A stretch of DNA of 64,000 bases from Piscicola geometra (lineage: Eukaryota; Annelida; Clitellata; Hirudinida; Piscicolidae): NCBI GenBank assembly GCA_943735955.1, contig OX030956.1, positions 11,278,944 to 11,342,943 on the forward strand. The letters are read 5' to 3'. The first letter of the stretch is position 1, and the number at the start of each line of letters is the position of its first letter. Shown piece after piece: positions 59,176 to 64,000 of this stretch. The position numbers were made by a program, and so were the translations under genes. A model generated the notes under the pieces. The model searched no databases. It was not told where the DNA came from and saw only the letters and a program-made list of their open reading frames with translations.

Positions 59176-61011
59176 CGTCACCACACGCACACTATCACAT
59201 ACCCACCACGTACACAAGCACACACAACAACACGCCTTGTAAAGCCCTGTGACAAATCATCCACATTATGGTTCATGATTCATGATTCACATCGATAACG
59301 AATCATTTTAATTCACATTATTTATGAATCATTTGAATCACATCATTCTACATGGTTTCGTCTGGAGCTTTCGTTGTCAAATGCTCTTCCAGCTTCGTTT
59401 GTAGGTTTCCCCAATGTCACCCTGTGCCACCATATCTGACCTCTTGCTTGCCTCACAAAGCCGGGGTCGACGTCATCTAGAACATCACAGCCTCACACTT
59501 GTTTTCGCTTGTTTGTGCGAGTAGATGAATAAATATATTTTATACAATTTGCATTGTTAATCGCTTTGTACACTGCTTGTAGCTGACAACCCTTGTACAC
59601 ATTATCATGTACAGTATTCCTAATCAAGTATGCATATTCATATGATGGCATTGGATGACCTCTAACACACATATCACTTTTTGTGCATGTAAAGTGGTCA
59701 ACGCCTGGTACTTTTGTACCGCTGTTGCTTGCCTTGCCAATCTTTTGCAAATATCATGCTTACCTGCCTTTGATCGAAGCTGATCGCTCCATCGCCTGTT
59801 CACTCTGTTCATAGCCACCACTTCTCGACGTCTACCGGGTGGTGTTTAAGTATTTCATAATTGTAGATTTGTCCAGTTGCATGCGTAGTGCCTGAATGAT
59901 TAGTTGTGTTCACTGCATGTGCAGAGCCTGGATTTAGGTTTCATGTAGTGCCTGAATATGCACAATTTGATGATTATTGAGTTATTGATGGCTGCAGCAT
60001 TTTAAATGATATTTTAATAAATATATACAAACCTATTTTGACATACCCACGTACTTCCAGTCTAGCGTACACAATTCCATCACCGCTCTTCCTCCGAGCC
60101 CAATGCATCAACACCAAATTATGATCATTTAAATGAATTTGAAAGCGATGAGTGCTTATTTTTAGAATATATTCAAGCGAGCTTTTAATAATCATTTTAT
60201 GAAAAAGAAATCAACACGCGACAAAGTGATCAACGAAGAGCAATGTTCTAAAATGAGAAGTGATCTAGGAGCCGGTGTGGCAGGGTGGATGGACGTTTGT
60301 AACCTTGGCATCTTGCCAAAAACCTCAAAAGAATGGTTCCGAATGTACATCATATAGTACAAGATGCATGGGCGTACAAATACAAGCAAGTTTGGAGAAA
60401 GTGCGGCTTATACATGGTGATTTCTACCGAAAGTCAGAAGACAACTACGGGTCTAAAGAGGTTGACCTACAATGACACTCTCCTTGCATAAACAGCCATT
60501 GAGATATCGAGTAGTAGTAATAGTAGTAGTAGTGGTAGTAGGAGTAGTAGTAGTAGTAGAAGTAGTAGTGGTTGTAGTGAAAGTTATTACAAAGGGATGA
60601 ACTAATCAAGTCATTTTGATGATTGCTGGTGGGTCTCAGATGCATGGTGGAGTGGTGGAAGAGTGGGTGCATGGTGGAGTGGTGGACGAGGGATGGAGGG
60701 GTATTGGATTGTAGCTCAGCTACATACAATAATCTTAACGATGATAAACGCATGATACAGCCGAACAAATGGGGTTATGCAAACACCATTCAATAAATAA
60801 TAGACTCTTAGAACGCAAGTGTTTCACTAAGTACTGCTAATACAACTCAAAGATTGTACACTCACTACTGCTGCTGCAAACGATTTGCAAGCGTACATTG
60901 ATGTGTATGACGATGTGTATACTGAAATATGTGTATACTGATGTATAAAGATGTGTGCGTTGTATGTTTGTGTATATATATGTGTGTGTATGTGTTTATA
61001 TGTGTGTTTGA
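59176..61011. other. Convergent spacer between the formin and AKAP1 genes
   Basis: Contains AATAAA at 59528-59533, a plausible formin poly(A) signal, and a degenerate (GTA)n stretch at 60506-60575. Open frames at 59493-59821 lack recognisable similarity. No RNA gene seen. Confidence 0.55.
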
Positions 61012-61492
61012 TCAAAAAGGTGAGAGGAGGGGCAAATGTTCGGAGGGGAGGATGGCCAGCGTGGATGCGTGGCCTTCCTTCACCAACGTCTCTGCAACGT
61101 CCTCCACCAGCTGGTGTGTTTGTGTTCAAGTTATGTCCATGCACTAAAAAACTGATAAAAAGCTCAACAGCCTCACACACCCACACTCAATTATAGAACC
61201 CAAACCCCATAGATCCCCTCACACCCCTATAAAACCCCCACAAAAACATAGACCAACATAGGCCCTCACACACCACCTCAAACACTCGCATACATCCGCT
61301 TTTTCCCACGCCATACACGCACCTCAGCACAGCATCTGAAGAGCTGGATGTATGCCACTCCATCGGAGGGTTCGTAGCCTACCACACGCGCCTGCACCTC
61401 CACCCCCTCCCCCTCACTCACCAACTCCTCCAGCCTCACCCTTGCCTCCTCACTGTACATGCTCTCGCCTGTGTGCACGTGAAGTACACTTG

Positions 61493-61557
<65 letters not shown>

Positions 61558-63847
61558 AGGGGGAGGTCTGACGTTGGAGAGGTAGCACTCGAGCGATTGG
61601 AAGGGCACTGTGGCGAAGTCGTCACTGTGGTGTCGATGTGAATGATGATCACAATGCAGCAGAAGCGACCACTACCACAGAGCACCACAAAGAACCACAT
61701 AGACAGGCACACACACACAGAAGCACATAGACAGGCACACACACACAAAACCACATAGACAGGCACACACACACAGAAGCACATAGACAGGCACACACAC
61801 ACACACAGCACCTGATCTTGAAGATGCAGTGGTGGGACACGGTGTTGAAGCCGCCAAAGTCACAAAACTTGAGGAGGCAAGTGCTGTCGGCCACCTCGAC
61901 CACCCTCGCTCTGAAGAAGGAGCCGTTGACGTTCGCTATGCACAAGGTGTTGCCTGTGGTTGGTGTGGAGTGGTGTGGTGTGGAGTGGTGTGGTTTGTTG
62001 TGGTGTAGTAGTCTGAAGTTGAAACGGTGGAGTGTGGTTTGTTGTGGTGTAGTAGGATGAAGTTGAAACGGTGGGGTGTGGGGTGTTGTGGTGTAGTAGG
62101 GTGAAGTTGAAACGGTGTGGTGTGATGTATTAAAAGAGTGGTGTGTTGTGGTGGAGATAGTGTGGTGTGTTGAAGTGATGTGAAGTAGTGGTGTTGAATT
62201 GTGGTGTGTTGTGGTTGAGGTGGTGTGTTGTAGTTGAGGTGGTGAAATGTAGTTGAAGTGGTGTGTTGTAGTTGAGATGGTGTGTTGTAGTTGAGGTGGT
62301 GAAATGCGTCACAAAAGCAGCAACGAACAAGCAGTGGGCTGTGGCAAAAGAAGCGTCTGCGACGTTTGTGGTCGCGAGGTGGCTCTGGAGTAGAAGTAGT
62401 TGATGTTGTGGTTGAGGAGGAGGGGGTCGACGTAGCAGGGGTGGGAGGGCAGCTGCAGGAAGAGGTGGTCAGGCGCGTTGACCATCGAAACTGTCACGTG
62501 CACGAATTCGCCTGTGCTGGGTAGGTTGACGCCCTGTGGTCGTGGTGGTAGAGTGGGGCGAATGACATGGTGTGGAGGTGTGTGGTAAGAGTGTAGAGTG
62601 GATGGAGTGAAGTGAAACAGTTTAGTAATGGTGGTAATGGATATGGAAGATAAAGATGAAGATAAGAGAATTACAAAAACTACTAAGGGAGCACGCACGT
62701 AGACACTGGGCTCGAAGAAGGGCTCAGGTAGGACGGCGTTGGCGGGGATGGCGCTGAAGTCGATGTCAGGATACCTCGAAGGATGGAACTTCTTCTTCAG
62801 CAACTCTAACGCCTTCCATATGGTCGGCCAGGTGCCTGTGTGACGTCATCATCATCATCGTCATCATCGCCATTAACATCATCCTTATTGATTAGTGCGT
62901 GAAATGTATTATTGGAGATTCTTATTGGCGCTTGTTTGCGCATGTGCAATGGACGTCTTGAAGCAGTATCATCATCAGGTGCTCATAAGTTGTGCGCAAC
63001 TAAGACAATAACTCCTGCATGTACATGATAAGCATATACTACTAATGCATGTGCATGAGAAGCGTACAGAACAACTGGTGCACATTCACAACAGCGAAGA
63101 TAACAACTGAGACGCTTGCAAGTTCAGAAGAAGGCACGACGAGTTTGCAGGCTGAGAAAGGAGATAAGGTGCGACAAAGTCCATGCAAGCACCATGAGCA
63201 ACGTAGCACTGGTGATTGTGTAAATGAATACTGGAGCATTAACGATAGAGGTGCAGACTGTAATGTGAAACAAATATGCAACAAGTAAAAGTAGTCATGA
63301 AAGACTACTAGTACTATACAACAATGCTGATGCAATCATCGATTGGATTATGACGCATCAACCGTGTGAGTGTGTTTGTGTGTGTGTGTGTGTTTGTGTG
63401 TGTGAACCTTCTGAGAGATTGAACCCTCGTCTACCCACACCCACTTCACCCACTCACCTAACCACCTCCTCAACTCACTCCACACCACCCCTCACCAGTG
63501 ACACTGACGATCTGGTGCGAGGGTTTGAAGGGTGCATGCTGGTCCTTGAGGTCGACGGTGATGACGGCTCCTGAAGCCTCACACAGGTGGCTGATGTTGC
63601 GACCGTAGCTGCCGATCAACAAGCCACACAGTTCTGCAGGGAAGGCAAAGTAGTAGGCGCCCATCTCCTCTGGGTTGGTTGTCGTGCCCGTGGGCGTTTG
63701 AATCAGGTTGGTCTTGGTAGCCCCTGTGGTCTGTGGCAGGGGATGGGTGGATGTCTTGGCGGTGGTGTCTGTGTTGTTTTGTGTGGGGGAAGAGTGAGTG
63801 GTGCCGTTGTCCATGCCGCTGCTGTCTCCATTCCTGAGAGCCTGGTG
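61012..63847 (-). CDS. AKAP1: AKAP1 homologue (mitochondrial A-kinase anchor), 3' part: KH and Tudor domains
   Basis: Exons seen, in order: 63847-63496, 62835-62699, 62533-62329, 61959-61812, 61624-61557, 61468-61323, 61110-61012 (stop); phases join. The 5' part lies beyond the window. AKAP1 sits on the outer mitochondrial membrane and binds PKA and RNA. The KH domain reads FPAELCGLLIGSYGRNI (GxxG loop intact), then SGAVITVDLK, with its last helix in the next exon (TWPTIWKALELLKKKF). The Tudor domain: FVHVTVSMVNAPDHLFLQLP, FRARVVEVADSTCLLKFCDF, then GGFNTV and FATVPFQSLEC, then VVGYEPSDGVAYIQL. FGG in the Tudor fold and the spacing to KH favour AKAP1 over TDRKH. The PKA-binding helix and mitochondrial anchor are not in view. 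The 62329 donor (T|GTTCGT) and the exact start of the first seen exon are less certain. Confidence 0.85.
61490..61556. repeat. (CA)n microsatellite at an AKAP1 donor
   Basis: On the transcribed minus strand it is CCCCCTG|gtgtgtgt, so the donor of the exon ending at 61557 lies in the repeat. Confidence 0.93.
61680..61811. repeat. ACATAGACAGGCACACACAC-type repeat, AKAP1 intron
   Basis: Four to five 28-bp copies ending CACACAGAAGC, next to the donor of the exon ending at 61812. A GTGTTGTAGTTGAGGTGG-type repeat fills 61965-62310 in the preceding intron. Confidence 0.85.
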
Positions 63848-64000
63848 CTGTGGCAGAGTGGTGGGAAGCAAGGTGAGAATATGGCGTATTTGGAATGAGA
63901 TGCAATAACCACTTAAATATAGAACTGATGAGAGTAGCGAGAAGGGAAAGTTGGAATATGAACTTGCAAAAGGATGAATGGCACACAATACTTCGTGCAC

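Noticed and set aside
59493..59821. Overlapping minus-strand frames beyond the formin stop
   Set aside because: Two short frames in different phases with no recognisable domain; likely chance in the 3' region.
61352..61585. Pro/His-rich plus-strand frame
   Set aside because: Antisense of an AKAP1 Tudor exon and a (CA)n repeat.

Overview
This is nuclear DNA of an invertebrate animal. Every gene is split by GT–AG introns into short GC-richer exons inside AT-rich, repeat-laden introns. The products are metazoan (DEG/ENaC channel, nicotinic receptor, Diaphanous formin, sphingomyelin synthase, AKAP1, TMF1, SPAG8). A FaNaC-like channel and the general protein character suggest a lophotrochozoan, perhaps an annelid such as a leech. 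That is an inference, not a demonstrated assignment.

Layout, left to right. A tRNA-derived SINE (1-172) precedes a nine-exon DEG/ENaC channel gene (+, 1032-4936) with a TATA box. A tRNA-Asn(GTT) gene (5014-5087) separates it from a 27-exon TMF1 golgin gene (+, 5435-18040). About 1.9 kb of AT-rich spacer follows. A four-exon sphingomyelin-synthase-family gene lies on the minus strand (27369 to 19935); its last intron holds about 2.9 kb of a 23-bp minisatellite. A SPAG8 homologue (+, about 29299-31715) carries an inverted second SINE copy in an intron. A seven-exon nicotinic-type Cys-loop receptor lies on the minus strand (45223 to 32678). An unrecognised 670-codon uninterrupted reading frame (+, 46263-48275) and a 26-exon Diaphanous-type formin (+, 49189-59175) follow. 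The 3' part of an AKAP1 gene (minus; KH plus Tudor) runs off the right edge. All splice joins given were derived by hand, requiring reading-phase continuity and family similarity.

The genes are unrelated in pathway. Two themes cut across them. First, introns are filled with tandem repeats, several of which start exactly at a splice site and copy the junction itself: about 127 copies of a 3' splice-site sequence in the sphingomyelin synthase gene, and about 14 copies of a 5' splice-site sequence in the formin gene. Second, most proteins carry long low-complexity insertions. The most extreme is about 350 residues in the loop-C region of the nicotinic receptor. The formin also contains a likely AT–AC U12-type intron.
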